A DNA stretch of 64,000 bases from NCBI GenBank assembly GCA_963702565.1, contig CAVPDE010000030.1, positions 124,001 to 188,000 of the forward strand, in the 5' to 3' direction. Below the pieces are notes generated by a model. It did not search any database and was not told where the DNA came from. It worked only from the letters and a program-made list of their open reading frames with translations. Source of the DNA: CAVPDE01 sp963702565. Its GTDB lineage: Bacteria; Desulfobacterota; DSM-4660; Desulfatiglandales; HGW-15. Below, in pieces: positions 8,612 through 16,258 of this stretch. A program made the translations under genes and the position numbers. Each line of letters starts with the position of its first letter. Position 1 is the first letter of the stretch.

Positions 8612-9868
8612 ATGAACGAAAGACAGGCAGATGTGCTGATTATCGGTGCAGGTGTGGTAGGCCTTTCCGTAGCCTACTATGCGGCTTCTGCCGGCGCAAA
8701 GGTTCTCGTCCTTGAAAAAGGGGAGATCGGCTCCGGGAGTTCATGGGCCAATGCCGGCCTGATCGTGCCGAGCTATTTCGAACCTCTTCCCGGGCCCGGA
8801 GTTATCGGCGACGGTATCAAGCACCTCTTTGATCGGGAGGGCTATTTTGGAATAAAAGCCAGACCGGATCTTCGCTTCATGCACTGGCTGCTCCGCTTTG
8901 CGCGTCACTGCAATCGGAAAGAATTCTACGCCCATTCCGAGCTCTTCATGAGGCTCAATCAGGAGGGGCTTCAAGTGCACCTTGAACTGGCAGGCCTCGG
9001 AGGCCGTGAATACGATTTCAGCCAGAAGGGGCTCCTCTACTTGTTCCTGACCCAGAAGGGACTCGCCCAGGCAAGAGAAAGGGCTGCGAGAGCCAGAGAG
9101 TCAGGGCTCGTGTCAGAGGTCCTCTCCGGGGACGAGGTCCGGTCAGTGGAGCCTGCTGCCGGCAGGGCGGTGATCGGGGGCATCCGTTATATCACGGACG
9201 CGGGACTCCATCCGGCAAGGTTTGTGGAGTGGCTGGCCAGGCAGGCTGCGGCCTGGGGGGTGCGTTTCATGACCCAGACGGAAGTCTTTGCTTTTCACCA
9301 GGGCCGGAACCGCGTGAACTCTGTTTTCACCACAAAAGGGGAATTCAAAGCGGAGCAGGTGGTGCTGGCCGGAGGGGCATGGCTGGCTCCCCTCGGCCGC
9401 CTCCTTGGAGTGGCCGTTCCTGTCGAAGGCGGCAAAGGCATCAGCCAGACTTTTTCCAACCCCAAGATGAACGTTCGCCAGCCCCTGATCCTTGAGGAGC
9501 ACCACGTCGCAGTGACCCCGCTGCTCAGTGCACTGCGGATCACGGGGGCGCTGGAACTGAGCGGTCTGGACATGTCGCTCGGTCCGGAGCGTGTGAGAGG
9601 AATCCATCGCTCGGCCGGCATGTATCTGCCCCTCATGGGGCCACTACACCCCTCAGAGGTGTGGCGTGGTCTGCGGCCGTGCACTCCGGACGGCCTTCCG
9701 CTGGTGGGCCGGCTCCAGTCCTTCAACAACGTGATCATTGCAGGGGGCCACGACACCAAAGGGATGACGCTCGGTCCCCTGACGGGGCAGCATGTGACCC
9801 GGCTCCTTGCAGGGCAGTCGATCGGCGACTTGGAACATAAGCTGCGCCCCGCGCGATTCCGGCTATAA
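8612..9868 (+). CDS. DadA-like FAD-dependent amino acid oxidoreductase
   Basis: A 418-residue DAO-family flavoprotein. The N-terminal dinucleotide fold is DVLIIGAGVVGLSVAYY, with the acidic LVLEKG end of the second strand. SGSSWANAGLIVPSY follows, as in D-amino-acid dehydrogenases. The C-terminal GLRPCTPDGLPLVGRL and the IAGGHDTKGMTLGP segment are conserved flavin contacts. It would deaminate an amino acid or related secondary amine at the membrane or in the cytosol. I chose ATG 8612 because an in-frame ATG at 8546 lies inside the previous gene. It follows the reductase gene by 13 bases. Confidence 0.8.
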   Translation: MNERQADVLIIGAGVVGLSVAYYAASAGAKVLVLEKGEIGSGSSWANAGLIVPSYFEPLPGPGVIGDGIKHLFDREGYFGIKARPDLRFMHWLLRFARHCNRKEFYAHSELFMRLNQEGLQVHLELAGLGGREYDFSQKGLLYLFLTQKGLAQARERAARARESGLVSEVLSGDEVRSVEPAAGRAVIGGIRYITDAGLHPARFVEWLARQAAAWGVRFMTQTEVFAFHQGRNRVNSVFTTKGEFKAEQVVLAGGAWLAPLGRLLGVAVPVEGGKGISQTFSNPKMNVRQPLILEEHHVAVTPLLSALRITGALELSGLDMSLGPERVRGIHRSAGMYLPLMGPLHPSEVWRGLRPCTPDGLPLVGRLQSFNNVIIAGGHDTKGMTLGPLTGQHVTRLLAGQSIGDLEHKLRPARFRL

Positions 9869-10105
9869 GAATGGGACACAGATCGACACAGATGAACACA
9901 GCGCGGCGTAGCCGCAACCAAATCCGAAGCACGAAACTCGAAACAAATTCGAATGGCCAAAAAGCCAATGTTCTAAACATGTTCGAAAACAAGATAGGAA
10001 TTCTGCTCAACGAAATTCAAAAAAATCGCTCATTAGTAGTACAGAGGGGGGTTCTTTTAAACCTAAAACACTCCGTGTTCATCTGTGTTCATATGTGTCC
10101 CATTC
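9869..10105. repeat. 237-bp composite inverted repeat between two convergent stop codons
   Basis: The left arm begins GAATGGGACACAGAT right after the stop at 9868. The right arm, read in reverse complement, begins GAATGGGACACATAT and ends at 10105, seven bases from the convergent stop at 10113. Both arms continue with GAACACAGATGAACAC-type words. The middle is AT-rich filler starting AAATCCGAAGCACGAAAC. Related arms occur at 12911-12991 and 14856-14887, each also next to a stop codon. Confidence 0.7.
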
Positions 10106-10112
10106 CTACGAG

Positions 10113-10562
10113 TTAACGGGTCTTGATCCTTTCTTGCTGATCTTTGACGCGGTTCATCCAGCCCGGTTCATCCTTCAGATACATTGCAGCGAGGCGGTTG
10201 AATTCTCTTGCCTGGGACGAGTTCCCCTTTTTGAGCCATGCTTCGGCCAGGTAATAGTAGTTCTGACCGTTTGAGGAATTCACGTTCATGGCGCGCTCCA
10301 GGGTTGTGATGGCATCGTCGACCTTGCCGCTTTCAAGGAGCACCCGTGCCTGCTCCGTGAGTCGCAGAGAGGCAACCGCTCGCGGGCTGTCGTCCTGAGG
10401 GGGAGGGGTCTGATCTCTCTTCTGCACCGTGGGTGTTGACGAGGGAGAGGGTGGCGAAGGGGAAGGAGTTGGAGCCTGAGGAACGATGGCACAAGCTGTG
10501 AGCGCCAGGCAGAGTGAAAAGCCGATAAGAGGCTTAGAAAGTCTTAAGAAAATCCTTGACAC
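10113..10562 (-). CDS. TPR-containing lipoprotein
   Basis: A 149-residue protein with a lipoprotein signal peptide; the lipobox LTAC puts the lipidated cysteine at about residue 23. A proline- and serine-rich linker follows. Then comes a pair of TPR-like helical repeats (about 70-135) with LESGKVDDAITTLERAMNVN and YYYLAEAWLKKGN. It would sit on the inner or outer membrane facing the periplasm. It overlaps the 3' end of the PBP1B gene by 29 bases, so it is probably translated with it. A role as a synthase-stimulating partner, like LpoB, is attractive but inferred only from position. Confidence 0.75.
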   Translation of the reverse strand: MSRIFLRLSKPLIGFSLCLALTACAIVPQAPTPSPSPPSPSSTPTVQKRDQTPPPQDDSPRAVASLRLTEQARVLLESGKVDDAITTLERAMNVNSSNGQNYYYLAEAWLKKGNSSQAREFNRLAAMYLKDEPGWMNRVKDQQERIKTR

Positions 10563-12855
10563 CCTTGATCACCCCTTCCAAAGGCCCGAGCCCTCGATGG
10601 AGAGTGCAGCGCTCTTTAGGCGTGTTCTCGGCTAGAAAGTACTCCTCCAGGGTCAGCGGGCAGCCCGAAGCGAGAGCCCTCTGGCCGCTTTCCTTGCAGA
10701 CCGTCTCCACAACGATATCCGGCGGCATCTTGAACCATGATCCGGAAACGTGATGGGGAATGGCGCTCATTAAATCAGCCCAGAGCGGCAGGGTCAAGGC
10801 AGAAGCGGGCGCTTGAAGAGAAGTTCCATCGTCGAAACCCACCCAGATGAGGGCCATGATCTCAGGGGTGTATCCCACAAACCAGCCGTCTTTGAACTCA
10901 TTGGTCGTCCCCGTTTTCCCGGCGGCAGGAAAACGGATGCCCATGTCCTTGAGCGCACGTGCGGTTCCCTGCTCCACCGTGCTTCTCAGCATGGAGGTGA
11001 TGAGGAATGCCTTGCCCGGCGTGGTCACGCTTTGAACGCTCATGTGGCGTCGCTCAAGGATTTTCCCGCTTTCATCGAGCACCTCTTTAAGGGAAAGGGG
11101 GATGGGGAGAATGCCGTCTGCTGCAAAAGCGCAGTAAGCTCTTGCAAGCTCGAGAGGAACCGCCTCAAACGCTCCCAGGGCGATAGAAGGATAAGGTTTG
11201 AGCGGGGTGGAAAATTCGAAAACGGACGCCGTTTTCACAACAGGGTCCAGGCCGAGCTTCATGGCAAGGTCCACAGTAGCGCGGTTTACGGACTTGGAAA
11301 GGGCATCTCTCATGCTGATTCTGGTTTCCGGGACAGGGATGTAGTTTTCCGGCCGCCACTCATTGCCGTTGATCTTGTAGGTTTTCGGTTCGTTCGAAAG
11401 AATCGAAGCCGGTGTGAAGGAATCGAGAGAGGAGAGAAACACAAAAGGCTTGAAAGCACTTCCGGGCTGCCGTTTGGCCTGGGTGATTCGGTTGAACTGG
11501 CTGGCGCCATAGTCGCGACCCCCGACCATAGCGAGAATGTAACCCGTCTTGGGCTGCATGACCACGATGGCGCCCTGCAATTTCTTTTCCGGGTCTTTAC
11601 GCTTCAAACGGGGATTGGCGTCTTCAAGACGCTTCAAGCCCTTCAACAGAGCGTCCTCTGCCGCCATCTGAACCTGTGTGTCCAGGGTGGTAAAGAGGGA
11701 TAGGCCCAGGCTGGTCAAAGCTTCCGACGGGTAGAAGGATCCCAGTTGCTGGGAAAGGTAATCCATGAAATAGGGGGCCCTTCTCACATAGGCCTCGTAT
11801 CCCGAAGTCGCAAGAGGCGTTGCTGCGGCTGCTTCAAGCTGTTCAGCGGTAAGCCATTGACGCTTGTGCATGGCTTCGAGAACCGAGTCTCTTCTGGCTC
11901 GGCACCGATTCTTGTCTACGTAAGGGGAAAAAAGATTGGGCGCCCTGATGAGGCCTGCGATGACGGCTCCTTCGCTCACGGAGAGTTCAGCGACCGGTTT
12001 TCCAAAATAGAAGGTGGAAGCCTCCCCGATCCCATTGATGGAAACCGATTCCTTTTGCCCAAGATAGATCTCGTTCAGATAGATCTCCAGGATCACGTTC
12101 TTATCGTACATTGCCTCTATCATGAGGGCCATGAGCGCTTCCTTGGCCTTGCGCGTCAACGTTCTTTCAGGGGTCAGGAAATAGTTCTTGGCCAGTTGCT
12201 GGGTGATCGTCGAACCGCCCTGCCGGATGTCGCCGGAGCGAAGGTTCGCATAAAGGGCTCGCATTATCCCCAAAGGGTCGAGACCGCGATGCTCAAAGAA
12301 TCGGCTGTCTTCCGCTGCAAGAACAGCGTGGACCACATGCCGGGGCACGTGATCAATGGAAACCAGCTGTCGCTGCTCCCTCTCAGTTCCGAAAAAGCGC
12401 ATGAGCTCCTCGGGTTCCAGTTCGAGGATAGGGATGGCTTCCCCTGAGCGGGAGTGGACGATGGACTCTATTCTGGAACCGGAGAACTGGACCATCGCAG
12501 GGAATCCTTCCCTTGTTTGCTGCGGAGCTTTCAGGTCATTCAGAAAGATCTCAAGCCGGGACGAGGAAATTCTCACATCGCCTTTCTTGGTGGGGTTTTG
12601 AGAGGAGTTACGATATCCGAGGCGATCCAGCTTCTTCTCGAGCAGAGTGCGGTTCACCCCTTGCCCGGGATAGAGAATCGTGGTGTCTGAGAGCGCCCTG
12701 GAGGGAATAGACCAGCGTCTGCCTGAAAATCGCTTGTCGATCTGAAGTGAAAGATCCCAGCAGTAAAGAGCCACACCCAGGGAGACAACGATCAGGAGGA
12801 GAAAAGCGTATTTAAGAAGTCGCTTCAGGAACGATGTTTTCTTTCTTCGAGCCAT
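10534..12855 (-). CDS. mrcB: penicillin-binding protein 1B (bifunctional peptidoglycan synthase)
   Basis: A 773-residue class A PBP. One N-terminal membrane anchor (about 14-32) is followed by a UB2H-like region (about 55-120). The glycosyltransferase-51 domain has catalytic Glu182 in AEDSRFFEHRG and the GGSTITQQ motif near 213. The transpeptidase domain has the SxxK nucleophile Ser466-Lys469 (PGSAFKPF), SVN at 522-524, and KTGTT near 647. It polymerises and cross-links peptidoglycan in the periplasm. The arrangement matches PBP1B rather than PBP1A. The following lipoprotein gene overlaps its 3' end. Confidence 0.92.
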   Translation of the reverse strand: MARRKKTSFLKRLLKYAFLLLIVVSLGVALYCWDLSLQIDKRFSGRRWSIPSRALSDTTILYPGQGVNRTLLEKKLDRLGYRNSSQNPTKKGDVRISSSRLEIFLNDLKAPQQTREGFPAMVQFSGSRIESIVHSRSGEAIPILELEPEELMRFFGTEREQRQLVSIDHVPRHVVHAVLAAEDSRFFEHRGLDPLGIMRALYANLRSGDIRQGGSTITQQLAKNYFLTPERTLTRKAKEALMALMIEAMYDKNVILEIYLNEIYLGQKESVSINGIGEASTFYFGKPVAELSVSEGAVIAGLIRAPNLFSPYVDKNRCRARRDSVLEAMHKRQWLTAEQLEAAAATPLATSGYEAYVRRAPYFMDYLSQQLGSFYPSEALTSLGLSLFTTLDTQVQMAAEDALLKGLKRLEDANPRLKRKDPEKKLQGAIVVMQPKTGYILAMVGGRDYGASQFNRITQAKRQPGSAFKPFVFLSSLDSFTPASILSNEPKTYKINGNEWRPENYIPVPETRISMRDALSKSVNRATVDLAMKLGLDPVVKTASVFEFSTPLKPYPSIALGAFEAVPLELARAYCAFAADGILPIPLSLKEVLDESGKILERRHMSVQSVTTPGKAFLITSMLRSTVEQGTARALKDMGIRFPAAGKTGTTNEFKDGWFVGYTPEIMALIWVGFDDGTSLQAPASALTLPLWADLMSAIPHHVSGSWFKMPPDIVVETVCKESGQRALASGCPLTLEEYFLAENTPKERCTLHRGLGPLEGVIKGVKDFLKTF

Positions 12856-12910
12856 GGCTCATTAAACCAAGAACTTATTGGACACCGACCCGCCACACAG
12901 ACGGCGGGCA

Positions 12911-12991
12911 AGTGAACACGGATAAAAGCAGATAAGCGTTTTTCTTTAAGCCCAACAGACTGTGTTGATCTGTGTCCATCTGTGTCCCATT
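12911..12991. repeat. copy of the GTGTCCATCTGTGTCCCATT repeat family
   Basis: A left half (AGTGAACACGGATAAAAGCA) and a right half (12961-12991, with ATCTGTGTCCATCTGTGTCC) form an imperfect inverted repeat. It ends one base before the stop codon of the minus-strand gene at 12992. The right arm is the same word family as 10067-10105 and 14856-14887. Confidence 0.6.
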
Positions 12992-14779
12992 CTATTTTCT
13001 CCCGAAGAGTTGGTTCATGCGCAAGAGGAGCGAGAAATCGCCGGACACCTTGTACTTCTGCTCCATGAACATATGCTGGCCGTCCGCCTTGCGGGTCATG
13101 ATATCCATCCACACGTTGAAGGGCGCTTCAATTGTGAGATCGGGCTTTTCAGCGAGACCCAGGGCAGCCTGAATTTTCCCGTCCTCGACCTTGAAATGGC
13201 ACGAGCCCTCGCCTTCACCGGAGAACTTGAACTGAATAGTGGCTCTCGTATCCCCTGCGGCTTCTGGATTGAAACCCATAGGCATGATGAACATAAACGT
13301 TTCCACCGAATCAGGACGGGGAACCAAGCCCTTCTCTTCGAACTCTTTTGGGCTGACACCCTCGGCAATGCAGGTTTTCCAGAAGAGGTTTGACATTTTG
13401 AAGTAGGGGCTAGGGTCGTCCACCATGGGTTGAGTCACGCGAGCCAGGGTTTCAGGCGAGATTTTGGAGTTTTGAACGATCTCGCGACCTGCCTGCACTG
13501 TGGCATTAAGAACTTGATTGGTTTCCTTCATTAGGTAGGGCGTGTTCATGCTTTCAGCCATTGGGCGATAGATCTCATCCACGAGGATCCCGTGGCGGCC
13601 GAAAACAAAATTCGCCCATGACGAGAGTTGGGCAAAGGCTGATATTTCAGGAAATCCAGCGACTGAGAGAAACACGACCTTGGGATGCTTGAACCGTGCC
13701 GGGTGGCGGGTCTCCCCGCCGTGGTCCTCAAGATAGGGCTCCAAAAAGGGCAGAGTCCGTTCGATGAAGGCTTTCATGGTGGCGTTCAGGGTGAAGTGAT
13801 AGAGGGGCGTAGCGTAGACGACAACATCAGAGTCTCTCCACTTGGGAAACAGCTCCTGGGTCATGTCGTCTTTGTGGATGCAGACCCCGGGTGTCTTGGT
13901 CCAGCAGGTAAAACATCCGATGCAGTGTTTTAGGCTCTTCTTTCTGAGATCCACAACCTCCACTTCAGCGCCTGCCTCGCGCATTCCTTTTACGAGGTGG
14001 GTCAGCATGAGTTCTGTTTTGCTCTGGCCGTCTCCTCTGGGGCTTGAATTCAGGGCTAGGACTTTCATTCTCTCCTCCTTTTCCGGAGTGGGTACCTGCA
14101 AAGGTGCCCCTTCCTGTGCGGATTCGTTTTTCTGAAGAACAGGCTCAGGGGGTTTCGTCTGTTGCGTCCACTCTGAGGCCATCTTTTTCTGCTCTGCAAG
14201 GGAAGGGAGCCCCAGCCTCTTGAGGTACCAATTCGTAAAACGGAGATTGAAGGGGAGGCCGAAACCAAGGATCAGCGCCAGAGGGATGAATGCACGGGTG
14301 ATGACCGAAGGATAAAGGCTGAAAGCGATGCAGAGCGCGAAAACACAGGCCCAGACATAAGTCATGATCAGGTTGATCTTCACAAAGATGGGGTTTCCCC
14401 AGAACATTTCAGGGGTGGATTTCTTCGCGTAATGATAAGTGAATGGGTCGAATCGAAAAAGGGGCGGAAGAAATGCAGCGGCGAAGAGACAGAGGTAGAT
14501 CCCGGTCACCGGGTAGTCCTCAAAGAACTTTGCGGCTGTTTCAGGCATGAGCAGGAGGGATAAGGTCACCGCGGCAAAGTAAGCGGCCACGGCCCAGTCA
14601 AAATAGCTAGGCCTATCCCAACGACCGGCGAGCCAAATCACAAAGCCGCAGTAAACAAGCATGAGACAAGCAACGGTGAAGAGCGCATCAAGACTTTGCC
14701 CGAGCGATGCCCAGATTTTGAAGAAGGCAAGGGGAGGGAAGGGTGCGATGTAAAGGAAGATTTGCCGTTCTTTATTCAA
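12992..14779 (-). CDS. membrane-flavodoxin-SCP2 fusion protein
   Basis: A 595-residue three-part protein. Residues 1-190 hold five or six membrane helices. After a polar linker, a flavodoxin-like NADPH-dependent FMN reductase domain starts at Met238 (MKVLALNSSPRGDGQSKTEL). It includes an iron-sulfur-flavoprotein-like cysteine cluster, CIGCFTCW...GVC. The last 100 residues are an SCP2 sterol-carrier domain (TIQFKFSGEGEGSCHFKVEDG). AAGGAGGAGAG lies directly before ATG 14068, which encodes Met238, so the soluble half may also be made alone (358 residues). A redox enzyme acting on a lipid-like substrate at the membrane is plausible. No characterised protein with this full order is known to me. 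Confidence 0.75.
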   Translation of the reverse strand: MNKERQIFLYIAPFPPLAFFKIWASLGQSLDALFTVACLMLVYCGFVIWLAGRWDRPSYFDWAVAAYFAAVTLSLLLMPETAAKFFEDYPVTGIYLCLFAAAFLPPLFRFDPFTYHYAKKSTPEMFWGNPIFVKINLIMTYVWACVFALCIAFSLYPSVITRAFIPLALILGFGLPFNLRFTNWYLKRLGLPSLAEQKKMASEWTQQTKPPEPVLQKNESAQEGAPLQVPTPEKEERMKVLALNSSPRGDGQSKTELMLTHLVKGMREAGAEVEVVDLRKKSLKHCIGCFTCWTKTPGVCIHKDDMTQELFPKWRDSDVVVYATPLYHFTLNATMKAFIERTLPFLEPYLEDHGGETRHPARFKHPKVVFLSVAGFPEISAFAQLSSWANFVFGRHGILVDEIYRPMAESMNTPYLMKETNQVLNATVQAGREIVQNSKISPETLARVTQPMVDDPSPYFKMSNLFWKTCIAEGVSPKEFEEKGLVPRPDSVETFMFIMPMGFNPEAAGDTRATIQFKFSGEGEGSCHFKVEDGKIQAALGLAEKPDLTIEAPFNVWMDIMTRKADGQHMFMEQKYKVSGDFSLLLRMNQLFGRK

Positions 14780-14855
14780 GAGTTAACCTGGGTGCACGCC
14801 AAGGGAGAAAAAAGGGGGTTTCTTGGGGTCGCGTTCAGCACGTGTTGTTTTAATT

Positions 14856-14887
14856 CAGTGTCCATCTGTGTTCATCCGTGTCCCAAT
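14856..14887. repeat. copy of the GTGTCCATCTGTGTTCATCC repeat family
   Basis: Tandem GTGTCCATCTGTG and TTCATCCGTGTCC words run up to the base before the hisC stop codon at 14888. It is a single arm; I do not see a matching left arm close by. Confidence 0.5.
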
Positions 14888-15952
14888 TCAACAAATGGAT
14901 TTCAGCTCATGGAGCAAGCGTTCCATGTCTTCCTCGGTTCCGATGGTGATTCTAACGAAGTCACGGACTTTCTCCCCATCGAAGTGGCGGACAAGAATCC
15001 CTCTTTCCTTGAGTTTGAGGTAGATCTCTCTGCCCGGGACTCCGTCTTTGCGGGCAAAAACGAAGTTCGCTTTGGAAGGGAGCACGGTCCATCCGAGCTT
15101 TCCAAGGTCTGAAGAAAAGCTTTCTCTTACCGAGACAATCCTGCTGTTGATCGATCGATAATAGGACTCATCGGAAAGCACGATTTCGCCTATGCTCTGG
15201 GTGAGCATACTGACCGGGTAGGAGTTGAAGGAGTCCTTCACTGTGGCGAGTGCCTCAATCAGTTCTTTGCCGGCCAGCACGAATCCGAGCCTTACCCCTG
15301 CGAGTGACATGCTTTTGGAAAAGGTCCTCACGAGCAAAAGATTCCGGTGGTCCCGGAGGAGAGAAACCGCGCTTTCCCCGCCGAAGTCGATATACGCTTC
15401 GTCGATGAGCACAGGCCGCTCCTGCGGGTAGTTCTCCAGGAGATAGCGGATGTCCTTTAGGGGCAAATAGGTGCCTGTCGGCGCGTTGGGGTTGGCAAAG
15501 ACAACCCCGCAGGACGCTTTCCTTTGCACGAATTCCTCGACAGAGATCGCCAGGTCTCCGGCAAGGGGGATCTTTTCATATTCAATTCCGTAATAGTCAC
15601 AGTAGACAGGGTAGAAACTGTAGGTCACCTCGGGAAAAAGGAGCTTTCCATTCAGGCTGTCGAAGAAGGCGTAAAAACAGAAGGAAAGAGCCTCATCGGA
15701 ACCATTGCTCACAAAGACCTGCTCTTTGGTCAATCCATGCCGTTCCCCGATTTTTTCACGTAGCTTGATGGCCAAAGGATCGGGGTAGAGTCTCAATCGA
15801 TCGGCGTCAAGGTTTCCCAGCAACACCTTCACCTGGGGAGAAGGAGGGTAGGGGTTCTCATTGGTGTTGAGCTTCAGGTATTGCCTATCCTGCGGCTGTT
15901 CACCCGGGACATAGGGGTTGAGTTTTTTCATCCTCTCCGAGAGCATCATCAT
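14888..15952 (-). CDS. hisC: histidinol-phosphate aminotransferase
   Basis: A 354-residue class I/II PLP enzyme that transaminates histidinol phosphate in histidine synthesis; paralogues also act on aromatic amino acids. It starts near LNPYVPGEQPQD and has KLNTNENPYPPSP at the substrate end. The VLIDEAYIDFG motif is present. The PLP-binding lysine is Lys213 in RTFSKSMSLAGVRLGF. The length is normal. Three consecutive ATG codons (15952, 15949, 15946) could start it. It stands alone with no other his genes, so an aromatic or other specificity cannot be excluded. Confidence 0.88.
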   Translation of the reverse strand: MMMLSERMKKLNPYVPGEQPQDRQYLKLNTNENPYPPSPQVKVLLGNLDADRLRLYPDPLAIKLREKIGERHGLTKEQVFVSNGSDEALSFCFYAFFDSLNGKLLFPEVTYSFYPVYCDYYGIEYEKIPLAGDLAISVEEFVQRKASCGVVFANPNAPTGTYLPLKDIRYLLENYPQERPVLIDEAYIDFGGESAVSLLRDHRNLLLVRTFSKSMSLAGVRLGFVLAGKELIEALATVKDSFNSYPVSMLTQSIGEIVLSDESYYRSINSRIVSVRESFSSDLGKLGWTVLPSKANFVFARKDGVPGREIYLKLKERGILVRHFDGEKVRDFVRITIGTEEDMERLLHELKSIC

Positions 15953-16131
15953 CGGTTCTCCAGAAGACTGAGCTTAGAGCATAGAGCGAAGAGCAAGGAG
16001 TAGAGCAGAAGGAAACAAACCCTCGCTGCCTGCCCGGCCACGATGAAAAAAATGGATTATAGGTCATTTCCGCCACGAATGCAAAGCAGGTTCACGATCT
16101 TGAGCGTTTTTTCAGGACCTGCTGACGGAAG
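15953..16131. other. intergenic space between hisC and the Lon-like gene, with short tandem words
   Basis: The 306 bases between the divergent genes hold no supported reading frame. At about 15968-16010 the words AGAGCATAGAGCGAAGAGCA and GGAGTAGAGCAG make a degenerate tandem repeat of about seven bases. A candidate promoter for the Lon-like gene follows at 16132. Nothing else is evident. Confidence 0.4.
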
Positions 16132-16159
16132 TTGAAAAGGGTCAATTTGTGATTACATT
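16132..16159 (+). promoter_or_regulatory. candidate promoter for the Lon-BFN-CULT operon
   Basis: TTGAAA at 16132-16137 and TACATT at 16154-16159 are 16 bases apart, about 100 bases ahead of the start codon. The downstream element is not the CCCCAT-type of sigma-32 heat-shock promoters. Confidence 0.35.
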
Positions 16160-16258
16160 AGGGCGCTTATGAAAGGTGACATCTCCTCACCGCAGCACTG
16201 ATTCAGACGAGAGTCTGTTGCTGTCGGTGAATTCGAGCAGCATCAGGGGGAGGAAATC

